A stretch of DNA of 64,000 bases from Rhizobiales bacterium Ga0077545 (lineage in GTDB: Bacteria > Pseudomonadota > Alphaproteobacteria > Rhizobiales > Methylopilaceae): the NCBI GenBank assembly GCA_001464335.1, contig LNEV01000016.1, positions 1-64,000 on the forward strand, given 5' to 3'. The notes beneath the pieces were generated by a model. It ran no database searches. It was not told the DNA's origin and saw only the letters and a program-made list of their open reading frames with translations. Positions 55,358 to 64,000 of this stretch are shown one piece after another. How positions within the stretch are numbered: position 1 is the first letter of the stretch; every line of letters starts with the position of its first letter. The position numbers were made by a program, and so were the translations under genes.

Positions 55358-57460
55358 CTATTGCGATTTCGTGCCACGGCCACGGCCCTCGCCCTTCAAA
55401 AGCGCCGACCAGTGCGCGAGCTTGCCATCGTCCGATGTCAGTTCGTCGACCGATTTTGCGAGCCGGCGCCGCCAGTTGGGATGACCCTTTTCGACGCCGG
55501 GAAGGTTGGCCTGCTCGATCTCACCGGCCGCATCCTCGAACTGGATCGCGGTGAGCGCCGAGGGGGCACGGGCGATGAAGCGCACGGCGGCCTCAAGCGG
55601 GGGCTCGGGCGGCGGCTCATGAAGATCGGCGAGCCCCTCCTCCCGCAACACCTGGCAGAACATCCAGCGGTCGTGCTGGCGCCCGGCGCGCTCGTTGCTG
55701 GCGCGTTCGTGATCGAAAACCCCGATATTTTCGCGGATGTCCACGTCGAGCCCGCGCCACCAGCCGCGCAAGGTCGGCAGGTCATGGGTGGTGAACACGG
55801 ACATGGCATCGTGGGGATATTCGGGCGGGCGCTTGAAGCGGCCATGCTCGCCGCGCTCGAAATACATCACGCGGTAAGACAACAGACCGGCGCGCATGAT
55901 GGCGTCGGAAAAGCCCTCCGGCGCGGTGCCGAGATCCTCGGCGATGACGAGGCATTTCGCCCGGTGGCTTTCGAGCCGCAGCGCCGCCAGCAGCGCCTCG
56001 AACGGAAAGTTCACATAGGCGCCATCCGCCGCATGCCCGCCTTCGGGGATGACGAACAGGCGCTGAAGCTGGAAGGCGTGGTCGATGCGGATCGCTCCCG
56101 CATGGCGCATATTGGCCTTGAGCAGCGCGCGGAACGCCTTCAACCCGTGGCGTTCGAGCGCATAGGGGTCCATCGGTGGAAGGCCCCAGTTCTGCCCCTG
56201 AGGTCCGAGCGGATCGGGCGGCGCGCCGACTGAGAGCGTCGGCGAGAAAAGATCGCGCGCCGCCCAGACTTCCGAGCCGCCGCGATCCCCGCCGACCGCC
56301 AGATCGCGGTACAGACCGATCGCCATTCCCGCATGTTTGGCGGCCCGCGATGCCGCCGCGAGCTGTGCATCGGCAAGAAACTGCAGCCACACGAAAAAGG
56401 TAATGCGCTCGGCCTTCTCGCTGCGGAACCATGTCACGACCTCGGAGGCCGGATCGCGGAAGTCTTTCGGCCACTCGCCCATCCATGTCCGCCCTTCGGC
56501 GCGGAAATGTTCGGACAGGGCATCGAAGGTCGCCTGAAGTTCGAGCGGCTCACCGCCCGCGGCGCGAAACGCCTCAAAGGTCTCGTCGCGCCCGCGCAAA
56601 ACGAAATCCTCGAACAGAAGATCGAGAAGCGGCCGCTTCACCGCCCATACGGCATCGTAGGCGACGAGAGACTCGGCGCGCACGGCTGCCAGCCTTTCGG
56701 CGACCTCAGGCTGCTCCAGAAGCGCCTCCGCGCGCGAGCCGGCAAAGCCCGGCACCGCCGTCACGTCGATGTAGATGCCTTCGAGAAACAGGCGTGAGGA
56801 CGGCGAGTAAGGCGAATATTTCGTGCGGTCGGATTCGAAAAGCGCATGCAGCGGCGACAGGCCGAGGAAATCGCCGCCGATGCGGCCCGTTCCGTCGGCC
56901 GCCTGCGCCACGGCGGAATAATCGCCGATTCCCATTCCCGTCGCCGTCTTCAGTCCGTACACCTGCGCAACCGTCCCCCACAGGCGCGCGCCATCGGCGA
57001 GGGCTTCAGGCATGTAACAGCGCTGCGGCGCAGAGATGATGGTGGCCTCGGCCTCCGCTTCCCCGCAGCGCAGGACAAGCCCGAAATAGCCGGGATCGAG
57101 CGGCGGCAGCAGCACATATCCGTCCGCCACCGGCGAGCGGCCCTCGCGCTCGATGCCCTCTTCGTTGAGAAGCCGCCAGTCGGCGTTGTCGTGGCCCGCG
57201 CTGCTGCGGATCGGCACGAGGGTCGGCGTTTCGGCAAGTGCCGTGATCAGCGTCGGAACAAGACCCTGGCGCAGGGATTGGAGACGGCGAATGCTTTCGC
57301 GCGCATCCTCTTCCGTCGCCGCGCCATAGCCGAAGCCTTCGGCCACCGCGCGCCGCGCCTTAAACGGCGTTTCCACCCACTCCCCGTTCTGATCGCGGAA
57401 ACCGGGCAGCACGCCCGCGAGATCGACAAGACGCGCGATCAGGTCCTCATGCTCATTCAT
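55358..57460 (-). CDS. malQ: 4-alpha-glucanotransferase (amylomaltase)
   Basis: 700 residues. GH77 enzyme that transfers glucan segments between maltodextrins. Core motifs: SPYSPSSRLFLEGIYID, RIDHAFQLQRLF with the nucleophile Asp, IAEDLGTAPEG with the acid Glu, and FTTHDLPTLRGWW. N-terminal extension typical of bacterial MalQ. ATG overlaps the glgX stop by ATGA. Probably recycles the short chains released by GlgX. Confidence 0.95.
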   Translation of the reverse strand: MNEHEDLIARLVDLAGVLPGFRDQNGEWVETPFKARRAVAEGFGYGAATEEDARESIRRLQSLRQGLVPTLITALAETPTLVPIRSSAGHDNADWRLLNEEGIEREGRSPVADGYVLLPPLDPGYFGLVLRCGEAEAEATIISAPQRCYMPEALADGARLWGTVAQVYGLKTATGMGIGDYSAVAQAADGTGRIGGDFLGLSPLHALFESDRTKYSPYSPSSRLFLEGIYIDVTAVPGFAGSRAEALLEQPEVAERLAAVRAESLVAYDAVWAVKRPLLDLLFEDFVLRGRDETFEAFRAAGGEPLELQATFDALSEHFRAEGRTWMGEWPKDFRDPASEVVTWFRSEKAERITFFVWLQFLADAQLAAASRAAKHAGMAIGLYRDLAVGGDRGGSEVWAARDLFSPTLSVGAPPDPLGPQGQNWGLPPMDPYALERHGLKAFRALLKANMRHAGAIRIDHAFQLQRLFVIPEGGHAADGAYVNFPFEALLAALRLESHRAKCLVIAEDLGTAPEGFSDAIMRAGLLSYRVMYFERGEHGRFKRPPEYPHDAMSVFTTHDLPTLRGWWRGLDVDIRENIGVFDHERASNERAGRQHDRWMFCQVLREEGLADLHEPPPEPPLEAAVRFIARAPSALTAIQFEDAAGEIEQANLPGVEKGHPNWRRRLAKSVDELTSDDGKLAHWSALLKGEGRGRGTKSQ

Positions 57461-59586
57461 TCAACATTGTCCTCGTGACTGAGCAGAACGAGCGTGCGTC
57501 CGGGAATGATAACCGCAGCCCCCGGCAGGAGTTCCGCTGCGTCCTCGCGCACCAGACCATCTGCCACACGCGTGTCGAACATCGCCTTCCATTTCGAGCA
57601 CGGGAAATGCTCGTTCAGGTGGAAGTCGACCGGATCGTGGAAAGCGTTCATCAGCAGGAGGAACCGCTGGCCGTCGGGCGCGTCGTTGCCGAACTGCATG
57701 CCGATGGTCTTGCGCAATCCGTCCTGCCAATCCTCCGGCGTCATTTCGCGGCCATCCGGCACCAGCCAGTAGACCTGCTTGATGCCCTCGCCCTGCACCA
57801 TCGCATCCGTCATGAAGGCCTTGCGGCGGAACGCATCGTAGCGGGCGCGGATGGCAAGGGCGTTTTCGACGAAATGCTTGAGGCCCGTATCGCTGTTTTC
57901 CCCGGCCGCCCAGTTGAGCCAGTTGGTCTGGTTGTCCTGTGCATACGCGTTGTTGTTGCCGTCCTGCGTGCGCGACAGCTCGTCGCCCATCAGGATCATC
58001 GGCACGCCCTGCGCAAAGATCAGGCTTGCCAGCATGTTGCGTTTCTGGCGCGCCCGGCGTCCGCGGATTTCCGGATCGTCGGTCGGCCCTTCGGTGCCGT
58101 GGTTCCAGCTCACATTGTGGCTGTGGCCGTCGCGGTTGTCCTCGCCGTTCGCCTCGTTATGGCGGTCGTTGTAAGAGACGAGGTCCTCCAGCGTGAAGCC
58201 GTCATGGGAGGTGATGAAATTGACCGAGGCCCAGGGGTGGCGGCCCGACGGCTCGAAGGTCTCGCGCGAGCCCGTCATGACACGGCCGAGCGCCGGAAGC
58301 TGGCCCTCATCGCCGCGCCAGAAGCCGCGCACCGTGTCGCGGAACTGGTCGTTCCATTCGCTCCACCCCACCGGGAAATGGCCGATGCGGTATCCGCCAT
58401 CGCCGATGTCCCACGGCTCGGCGATCAGCTTGACCTGCGAGAGCACAGGGTCCTGCCCGGCGGCCTGCAGGAAACCGGACCTCTGGTTGAACGCATAGGG
58501 GTCGCGGGCAAGCGTCGGCGCAAGATCGAAGCGGAACCCGTCGATGTGGTAATTCTCGACCCAGTGGCGCAGGGAATCGAGGATGAGCTGCACCACGCGC
58601 GGATGCGCGCAGTCGAGCGTGTTTCCGGTTCCCGTCGAATCCCAGCAGAAGCGCGGATTGTCCGGCACCGATTTGTAGTAGACCTTGTTGTCAATACCAC
58701 GGAACGAGAGCGTCGGGCCGAGATGGCTACCCTCGCAGGTGTGGTTGTAGACGACATCCATCAGCACTTCGATGCCCGCATCGTGGAGCGCGCGGATCGC
58801 CGCCTTGAACCCGTTGACGCCCGCCTCGCCGAGATAACGCGGCTCCGGAGCGAAATAGGCGAGCGTCGAATAGCCCCAGTAATTCTTGAGGTTCTTTTCG
58901 ACGAGAAAACGGTCGTCGACGAATGCATGGACCGGCAGAAGTTCAACCGAGGTGATGCCGATCTTCTTCAGATGCTCGATGACGCGCGGATGGCCGAGCG
59001 CCGCATAGGTGCCGCGCTGCACGGCCGGAACATCGGGATGAAGCTCGGTCAGTCCTTTGACATGCGCTTCGTAGATGACGGTGTCGCGCCAGGGCACGCG
59101 CGGGCGTCGATCGTCGCCCCACATATGCAGCGGCTGCTCGACCACGCATTTGGGCATGAAGCGCGCGCTGTCGCGGCGATCGAGCGTCAGGTCGCTGCGC
59201 AACGAGCCAAGCCGGTAGCCGTACATGGAATCGTGCCAGCGAAGCCGCCCCGAAAGGAGCCGCGCATAGGGATCGATCAGAAGCTTGTGCGGATTGAAGC
59301 GATGGCCGTTGGCCGGATCATAGGGGCCGTGCACGCGATAGCCGTAAAGCTGTCCGGGGCCGATGCCCTCCACATAGGCGTGCCAGACATTCTCCGTCTT
59401 GTGCGGCAGTGGAATGCGCACGGTCTCGCGGTCGCTTCCCGAGTCGAACAGGCACAGTTCCACGCCCGTCGCGTGTTCGGAAAACAGAGCGAAATTGACC
59501 CCTCTTCCATCGTAGACCGCGCCGAACGGCGTCGGCGATCCTTCCGAAATCCGGTACGGCGAGGACGAATGGAGGCTTTGGATCAC
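57457..59586 (-). CDS. glgX: Glycogen debranching enzyme GlgX
   Basis: 709 residues from GTG 59586, chosen because family similarity begins soon after (SEGSPTPFGAVYDGRGVNFALF, shortened). CBM48 domain (about 15-120), GH13_11 barrel with DGFRFDLAPTLAR (nucleophile), LIAEPWD (acid) and FITSHDGFTL. Cleaves alpha-1,6 branches of limit dextrins. The start is uncertain, as no strong ribosome binding site is present and the frame is open for 68 more codons upstream. First gene of the glucan operon; divergent from a diguanylate cyclase gene. Confidence 0.93.
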   Translation of the reverse strand: MIQSLHSSSPYRISEGSPTPFGAVYDGRGVNFALFSEHATGVELCLFDSGSDRETVRIPLPHKTENVWHAYVEGIGPGQLYGYRVHGPYDPANGHRFNPHKLLIDPYARLLSGRLRWHDSMYGYRLGSLRSDLTLDRRDSARFMPKCVVEQPLHMWGDDRRPRVPWRDTVIYEAHVKGLTELHPDVPAVQRGTYAALGHPRVIEHLKKIGITSVELLPVHAFVDDRFLVEKNLKNYWGYSTLAYFAPEPRYLGEAGVNGFKAAIRALHDAGIEVLMDVVYNHTCEGSHLGPTLSFRGIDNKVYYKSVPDNPRFCWDSTGTGNTLDCAHPRVVQLILDSLRHWVENYHIDGFRFDLAPTLARDPYAFNQRSGFLQAAGQDPVLSQVKLIAEPWDIGDGGYRIGHFPVGWSEWNDQFRDTVRGFWRGDEGQLPALGRVMTGSRETFEPSGRHPWASVNFITSHDGFTLEDLVSYNDRHNEANGEDNRDGHSHNVSWNHGTEGPTDDPEIRGRRARQKRNMLASLIFAQGVPMILMGDELSRTQDGNNNAYAQDNQTNWLNWAAGENSDTGLKHFVENALAIRARYDAFRRKAFMTDAMVQGEGIKQVYWLVPDGREMTPEDWQDGLRKTIGMQFGNDAPDGQRFLLLMNAFHDPVDFHLNEHFPCSKWKAMFDTRVADGLVREDAAELLPGAAVIIPGRTLVLLSHEDNVE

Positions 59587-59788
59587 GGGCGGGTCGTTTT
59601 CCGTTTGGGGCGGGAGTGCCGAAGAGTATAGGGCGCAAGTCTTTGTCAGATGAGAGGCGGACGCAAGCGAACGCGTGAAACCCGGCAAACTTTCTTCAAT
59701 GCGGATAACCGTTTGAACACATATGACGGTGAACAATGTGGGCGCGGAACGAACCCGATTCGGCTCTGCGCACCCCACCGGACACCCC

Positions 59789-60985
59789 ATGCTGATCAGT
59801 CACAGCTCCCTCATGCTGGCCGTTGCCTTTTCAGGCGCCGCGATCAGCATCACGCTCATCGCCAGCTGGCTTTCCTCGCGCAGCGAAAGCTTCCTGCTGA
59901 GTTGGGCGGTGGGGGCGATCTTCGTAGTCGGCGCCTCCGTCAGCTTCAGCTATTACACCCAGTCGCAGACCCCGGTCCTGGCGCTCGTCGCGATGAGCTG
60001 CCTCATCATCGGTCTCGGGACCGGATTCGGCGCGGGGCACCATTTCCGGCGGCATCGCTTTCCGCTCGCGCGCACAGCCATCGCCATCGCGCTGACGCTG
60101 GTCCCGATGGCGAGCGCCTTCCTGCTCGGCTATGACGGCACCGGCATGATGCTCGCGAACATCTTCGCGTCCATCCTGCTGTTTGCGACGACCCGGGAAT
60201 ACTGGCTCGGACGCCACGAGGCCCCGCTGCCGATCGGCGTGCTGATGCTGCTCTATTCGGCGGTCGCGGTGAGCTTTGCCCTCTGCGCGGTCCTGATCGC
60301 GATCGAAACGCCGCTTTATCTCGATGGTCCTCCGCAGAACTGGGCCGAGAACATCAACGCCATCGTCTCGATCATCGCGATCACCGGCGTCGGCGCGATC
60401 TCGCTGTCGATCCACCAGTCGCGCCTTGCGCTGCGCCACCGCACCGATGCCCGCACCGACCCGCTGACCGGCCTGAAGAACCGCCGCGCGGTGTTCGACC
60501 GCCACCAGATCCTCTCCAAAGGCGCCGCACTCGTGCTGTTCGACCTCGACCGCTTCAAGGACATCAACGACGAGCATGGGCACGAAATCGGCGATCTGGT
60601 CTTGCAGGGCTTTGCCGACGTGATGCGCGAAAACGCCCGCAAGGCCGATACGACAACCCGCCTCGGCGGCGAGGAATTCGCGCTCGTCATGCCGCTCAGC
60701 CAGAGCGATCTCGCGCTCAGCATGGCCGAGAACATCCGCGCCATGTTCGAGCAGCGCGAATTCACCGCCAACGGCATTTCGCTCACCTGCACGGTGAGCG
60801 CTGGCGTCGCGCTGGTCGAACGCGACAGCGAGCGCCTCAACGAGACCCTGCGCCGCGCCGACACGGCCCTTTATCGCGCCAAGCGCGAGGGCCGCAATTG
60901 CGTGCGCAGCGCCGAAGCCGGAGAGATCATTTCCGGTGACGTCGTGCACCTTCCAGTACGGACGTCAGGGACTGGCGGGCGCTGA
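59789..60985 (+). CDS. Membrane-bound diguanylate cyclase
   Basis: 398 residues. Six membrane segments (to about residue 210), then a GGDEF domain with active site GGEEF (293-297), substrate residues in DPLTGLKNRR and FDLDRFKDINDEHGH, and an RKAD inhibition site (284-287), so an active, product-inhibited c-di-GMP synthase is expected. ATG 59723 would add 22 residues; both starts have weak ribosome binding sites. Its last 59 bases overlap ligD on the other strand. Confidence 0.9.
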   Translation: MLISHSSLMLAVAFSGAAISITLIASWLSSRSESFLLSWAVGAIFVVGASVSFSYYTQSQTPVLALVAMSCLIIGLGTGFGAGHHFRRHRFPLARTAIAIALTLVPMASAFLLGYDGTGMMLANIFASILLFATTREYWLGRHEAPLPIGVLMLLYSAVAVSFALCAVLIAIETPLYLDGPPQNWAENINAIVSIIAITGVGAISLSIHQSRLALRHRTDARTDPLTGLKNRRAVFDRHQILSKGAALVLFDLDRFKDINDEHGHEIGDLVLQGFADVMRENARKADTTTRLGGEEFALVMPLSQSDLALSMAENIRAMFEQREFTANGISLTCTVSAGVALVERDSERLNETLRRADTALYRAKREGRNCVRSAEAGEIISGDVVHLPVRTSGTGGR

Positions 60986-63527
60986 AGAAGCCCTCCCACG
61001 GATCGGCTTTCAGCTTCTTCAGGCGCGCTTCCAGCGTCAGCACATTGAAATGCGCCTCCCGCACATCCTTCTTCAACTCGGTCCAGCCGAGCGGCACGGA
61101 CACCGGCGCGCCATCGCGCGCGCGGGTCGAAAAGGCGGCGATGGCGGTCGCGCCCTGCCCGTTGCGCAGATAGTCCACGAAGATGCGGCCCTTGCGGATG
61201 TTCTTGGCCATCTTGGCGACGAACCTTTGCGGGCTGTCGGCGGCCATCTGCTCGGCGATCACGCGGGTGAACAATTTGGCATCGTCCCAGCCAACCTCCG
61301 GGACCAGCGGAACCACGACATGAAGCCCCTTGCCGCCCGTTGTCTTGACGAAGCTTTCGAGCTTCACCTCGCCGAGCCGGGCCCGCACCTCCTCGGCGCC
61401 TGACACCAGATCGCTCCACGACACGCCGTCGCCGGGGTCGAGATCGAAGATCAGCATGTCGGGCTTGTCGAGGTTCGGCAGCCGCGAGCCCCAGGGGTGG
61501 ATTTCGAGCACGCCGGACTGGACCAGCGAAACGAGCCCCTTCACGTCCGAAATCGCCAGCATCTTCTCGTCATCGCCGGGCACCGCGATCTCGCGAATGT
61601 CTTCGCCGAGCCCCGCCCAGGCGTGCTTCTGGAAAAAGCATTTCGCGTCAGCACCTGACGGACAGCGCACGAGAGACAAAGGCCGGTCGACGAGATGCGG
61701 GAGAATGTGGTCGGCGATGCGGGCGTAGAATTCGGCAAGGCCCTGCTTGGTGATGCCGGTGCCGCTCCACAGCTCGCGCTCCGGATGCGACAGAGGCACG
61801 CCCGCGACCTCCACGCCCTGCTTCGCCCGCGCGCCTTTCCGGAGCGTGGGTTTTTGCGCCTTCGCCGCGGGCTTGTCGGTATCGGCCGGAATCGATTTTG
61901 CCATTTCGCGCACGACCTCCTTCGCCGGCTTGTCTTCCCGCAGGCCCTTGAAGCTCGCATGGCGCAGCGATCCGTCATGCGTCCATCCGCGGAATTCGAT
62001 TTCGGCGACAAGTTCGGGTTTCGTCCAGACAACACCGCGCCGCGCCTCGGCGGAAAGCGTCGACGCAAACGCCGTCTTCGGCGTCGTCAGGCCGTCCAGC
62101 TTCTTCCAGATGTCTCCGGCCGATTTTCGCGTGAACCCCGTGCCGACACGCCCGGCAGGGATCAGACGGCCCTTCTCGTAATAGCCGAGGACGAGCGAGC
62201 CGACCGCGCGCGGCTGCGCGGCGGACGGCACATAACCCACAATGACGAATTCGGCGCGGTCCGTACATTTGACCTTGACCCAATCCGGTCCGCGTCCTGA
62301 GCGGTAGGGAGCGTTGGCGCGCTTGCCGATGATGCCTTCGAGCCCCAGCCGGCAGGCGTGGCGCACCATCTCCTCGCCATTGCTCTCGAAATGCTCGGAA
62401 TAGCGCAGCCGCTCGTGCGGGTGCGCGGCGATGAGGGCGGCCAAAGCCTCCTTGCGCGCGCGCAGAGGCTGGCCGGTGAGATCCTGTCCATCGAGATGAA
62501 GAAGATCGAAAGCGAAATAGATCGACCGTGCGGACACCTTCTTGCCGCCGCGTCCGCCGAGGTCCTGCTGCAGAAGCGAAAAACTGGAAACCCCGCTCTC
62601 GTCTTCGACCACCGCCTCGCCATCCAGGATGGCGGTCTTTGCGGGCAGCGCGGCCACGGCTTCGGCAATGGCCGGAAAGCGCGCCGTCCAGTCGAGACCG
62701 TTGCGGGTGAACAGCGTGACCTTGCCCTTGTCCAGACGCGCCTGCAGGCGATAGCCGTCGAACTTGACCTCGTAGAGCCAGTCTTTCGCTGACAGCGGTT
62801 GCGCGACGAGGGTGGCAAGCTCGGGCGGAACGAAGCCGGGGAGCGCCGCGCGTTTGCCGGAGGCGCGTGAGGTGGCGGCCGCCTTTGCGGGTTTCGGTTT
62901 CGGCGCCTCTCTTGAATTGACGCTGTCGCCCTTGTTCGATGTCCAGACGCGCTCCTTTGCCTTGGCGATCTCGGGTAGCGAGCGCCCGGAGACGACCGAA
63001 AGGCCGGCCTCTTCCAGAATGTCGGGATCGCCCTCCCCGCGCGCGGCCTCGTCGTCGGATTTGATCAGAAGCCAGGGCTCGGTTTTCTCGCGCGCCTTCT
63101 TCTTCATGCGGACGAGATGCCAGCGTCCCGACAATTTCTCCCCGTGTAGTTCGAATTCGAGATGGCCTTTCTTCAGGCCCCTGTGCGGATCGCCGTCCGG
63201 CTGCCAGGTGCCGCGATCCCAGATCATCACCGTGCCGCCGCCATATTGGCCCTTGGGAATGATGCCCTCGAACGCATTGTAGGCGATGGGGTGGTCTTCG
63301 GTCTGAACGGCGAGGCGCTTTTCGGTGGGCACGAGGCTCGGGCCGCGCGTGACGGCCCAGCTTTTCATCACGCCGTCGAGTTCGAGCCGGAAATCGTAAT
63401 GCAGGCGCGTCGCATCATGCTTCTGCACGACGAACGCAAAACCGCTCGCCGCGCCTTCTTCCGGAGCGGGCTCGGGGGTTTTCGAAAAATCGCGCTTCTG
63501 GCGATAGGCATCGAGCGTTTTCGGCAC
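60927..63527 (-). CDS. ligD: DNA ligase D (NHEJ repair)
   Basis: 866 residues, complete three-domain LigD in the order phosphoesterase (about 28-180, RLHYDFRLELDGVMKSWAV), ATP-dependent ligase (about 235-530, adenylated K255 in VKFDGYR) and primase-polymerase (about 575-860, IFDLDPGDGVSW). Works with Ku in end joining; no ku gene is in the window. It starts with GTG 63527 without a ribosome binding site, right after an EcfG-like promoter, so the transcript may be leaderless. A Lys/Ala-rich linker joins phosphoesterase and ligase. Confidence 0.95.
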   Translation of the reverse strand: MPKTLDAYRQKRDFSKTPEPAPEEGAASGFAFVVQKHDATRLHYDFRLELDGVMKSWAVTRGPSLVPTEKRLAVQTEDHPIAYNAFEGIIPKGQYGGGTVMIWDRGTWQPDGDPHRGLKKGHLEFELHGEKLSGRWHLVRMKKKAREKTEPWLLIKSDDEAARGEGDPDILEEAGLSVVSGRSLPEIAKAKERVWTSNKGDSVNSREAPKPKPAKAAATSRASGKRAALPGFVPPELATLVAQPLSAKDWLYEVKFDGYRLQARLDKGKVTLFTRNGLDWTARFPAIAEAVAALPAKTAILDGEAVVEDESGVSSFSLLQQDLGGRGGKKVSARSIYFAFDLLHLDGQDLTGQPLRARKEALAALIAAHPHERLRYSEHFESNGEEMVRHACRLGLEGIIGKRANAPYRSGRGPDWVKVKCTDRAEFVIVGYVPSAAQPRAVGSLVLGYYEKGRLIPAGRVGTGFTRKSAGDIWKKLDGLTTPKTAFASTLSAEARRGVVWTKPELVAEIEFRGWTHDGSLRHASFKGLREDKPAKEVVREMAKSIPADTDKPAAKAQKPTLRKGARAKQGVEVAGVPLSHPERELWSGTGITKQGLAEFYARIADHILPHLVDRPLSLVRCPSGADAKCFFQKHAWAGLGEDIREIAVPGDDEKMLAISDVKGLVSLVQSGVLEIHPWGSRLPNLDKPDMLIFDLDPGDGVSWSDLVSGAEEVRARLGEVKLESFVKTTGGKGLHVVVPLVPEVGWDDAKLFTRVIAEQMAADSPQRFVAKMAKNIRKGRIFVDYLRNGQGATAIAAFSTRARDGAPVSVPLGWTELKKDVREAHFNVLTLEARLKKLKADPWEGFFSARQSLTSVLEGARRHRK

Positions 63528-63535
63528 GCCGATTC

Positions 63536-63560
63536 AACTCGTGCGCCACGAATGCGTTCC
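63536..63560 (-). promoter_or_regulatory. EcfG-like promoter of ligD
   Basis: On the minus strand GGAAC (complement of 63556-63560), a 16-base spacer and AGTT (complement of 63536-63539): 3 of 4 bases in the -10. The predicted start point falls on or within 2 bases of the ligD GTG. LigD and Ku genes are under general stress control in Sinorhizobium. Confidence 0.45.
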
Positions 63561-63577
63561 CTTCCGGTGGAAGGTCC

Positions 63578-64000
63578 TCAACTCGCCGCGATGCTGAGGC
63601 CGCGCATGCGGAACCGGCATTCCACCGCGCGTGCGCGTGCCGTATCGGCAGCGGGCGTTCCATGTTCCAGAACGCTGAAATGCTCCCAGACCGGCAAGGC
63701 ATCGGCGAAGCGCTCGAGCCGGTGCAGCAGCAGCGCCAGATTGTACGCCGCGTCGGCATAGCCCCCGGAAATGCCCAAAGCCTCGCAGTAATGGGTGATC
63801 GCCTCGTCCACGTGACCGGCATCCTCCTCCGCGACGGCGATGTTGAACCAGGCCTCGGGGAAACAGGGCGCGCGCTCGATGGCCTTCTTCCACATGATGC
63901 GGGCTTCGGCGCCGCGGCCCTGCGCGTCCAGCACATTTCCGAGATTGAACGGCGACACCGGATCCTCGCGGTCGATCTTCATCGCAAGGTCATAAAGACG
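63578..64000 (-). CDS. Tetratricopeptide-repeat protein, 3' part
   Basis: 140 residues visible; the frame is open to the right edge, so the 5' end lies outside. TPR motifs are clear: DPVSPFNLGNVLDAQGRGAEA, APCFPEAWFNIAVAEEDAGHVDEA and ADAAYNLALLLHRLERFADA, each cut or joined here only for display. An internal ATG at 63982 has sequence of the same repeat type before it and is not taken as start. Upstream of ligD by 50 bases on the same strand. Confidence 0.85.
   Translation of the reverse strand, partial: RLYDLAMKIDREDPVSPFNLGNVLDAQGRGAEARIMWKKAIERAPCFPEAWFNIAVAEEDAGHVDEAITHYCEALGISGGYADAAYNLALLLHRLERFADALPVWEHFSVLEHGTPAADTARARAVECRFRMRGLSIAAS

Noticed and set aside
57475-59631. 718-codon plus-strand open frame opposite glgX
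   Set aside because: Antisense shadow of glgX; no domain or ribosome binding site.
59600-59722. TATACT near the glgX upstream end as a promoter
   Set aside because: The only -35-like box (CTGACA) is 13 bases away, too close for a sigma-70 promoter.
1-64000. tRNA, rRNA, CRISPR, insertion sequence, prophage or toxin-antitoxin system
   Set aside because: Looked for in intergenic regions and gene content; none seen. The repeats found are REP-like elements, in-gene repeats and single operator-type repeats.

Overview
The window comes from an alphaproteobacterium, most probably of the order Hyphomicrobiales (Rhizobiales). The signs are high GC, complete Tad/Cpa pilus genes, a CysD plus CysN-CysC (NodQ-type) sulfate-activation pair, a YejABEF-type peptide transporter, a LigD of the PE-ligase-polymerase order, pqqABCDE, and regulatory motifs typical of the class (CtrA boxes, GGAAC-N16/17-CGTT stress promoters, a UUUCCUCCCU-bearing small RNA). 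No tRNA, rRNA, insertion sequence, prophage or CRISPR array was seen. It reads as ordinary chromosome; the interest lies mainly between and around the genes.

Layout. 1-554: a structured non-coding stretch and a REP-like element. 555-5300: a HIT protein, a divergent Nramp-family transporter, prephenate dehydratase and KdsB, and a membrane-anchored cytochrome c. 5.4-13.1 kb: a tightly packed peptide importer with two different binding proteins (one Sec, one Tat), two permeases and a double ATPase. 13.2-15.3 kb: an NlpC/P60 hydrolase and an M17 aminopeptidase. 15.5-26.9 kb: the Tad pilus locus, with flp-cpaABCDEF-tadBC on the minus strand and tadD, a pilus N-terminal-domain protein and two TadE-like pseudopilins on the plus strand. 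26.9-29.0 kb: a GGDEF-EAL protein with a perfect CtrA box upstream.

29-42 kb is a mixed region: a phosphomanno/phosphoglucomutase, a retropepsin-like protease, a DUF1194 protein, methylglyoxal synthase, an unlisted small gene with a TTG start, HrpB, a double cold-shock-domain protein, ArfB, an alpha/beta-hydrolase lipoprotein, a DUF72 protein, a probable alpha-r8/MmgR-type sRNA, and a BON-domain stress protein. 42-45 kb holds cysDNC. 45-48 kb holds pqqABCDE, including a 32-codon pqqA. 48.1-59.6 kb holds a glucan/trehalose operon (glgX-malQ-glgE-treS/maltokinase-glgB), which encodes the GlgE route from trehalose to branched alpha-glucan plus debranching. 59.8-64 kb has a membrane diguanylate cyclase divergent from glgX, a LigD repair ligase whose 3' end overlaps that cyclase gene, and the 3' part of a TPR gene.

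How it fits together. Surface attachment (Tad pilus), two c-di-GMP proteins and CtrA-type sites suggest cell-cycle-linked attachment control. Trehalose/glucan storage, LigD, the BON protein and a small membrane protein suggest a general stress response; three of these four have EcfG-type promoter matches that I could find by eye. The strongest single observation outside the protein genes is the self-contained sRNA gene at about 40537-40662.
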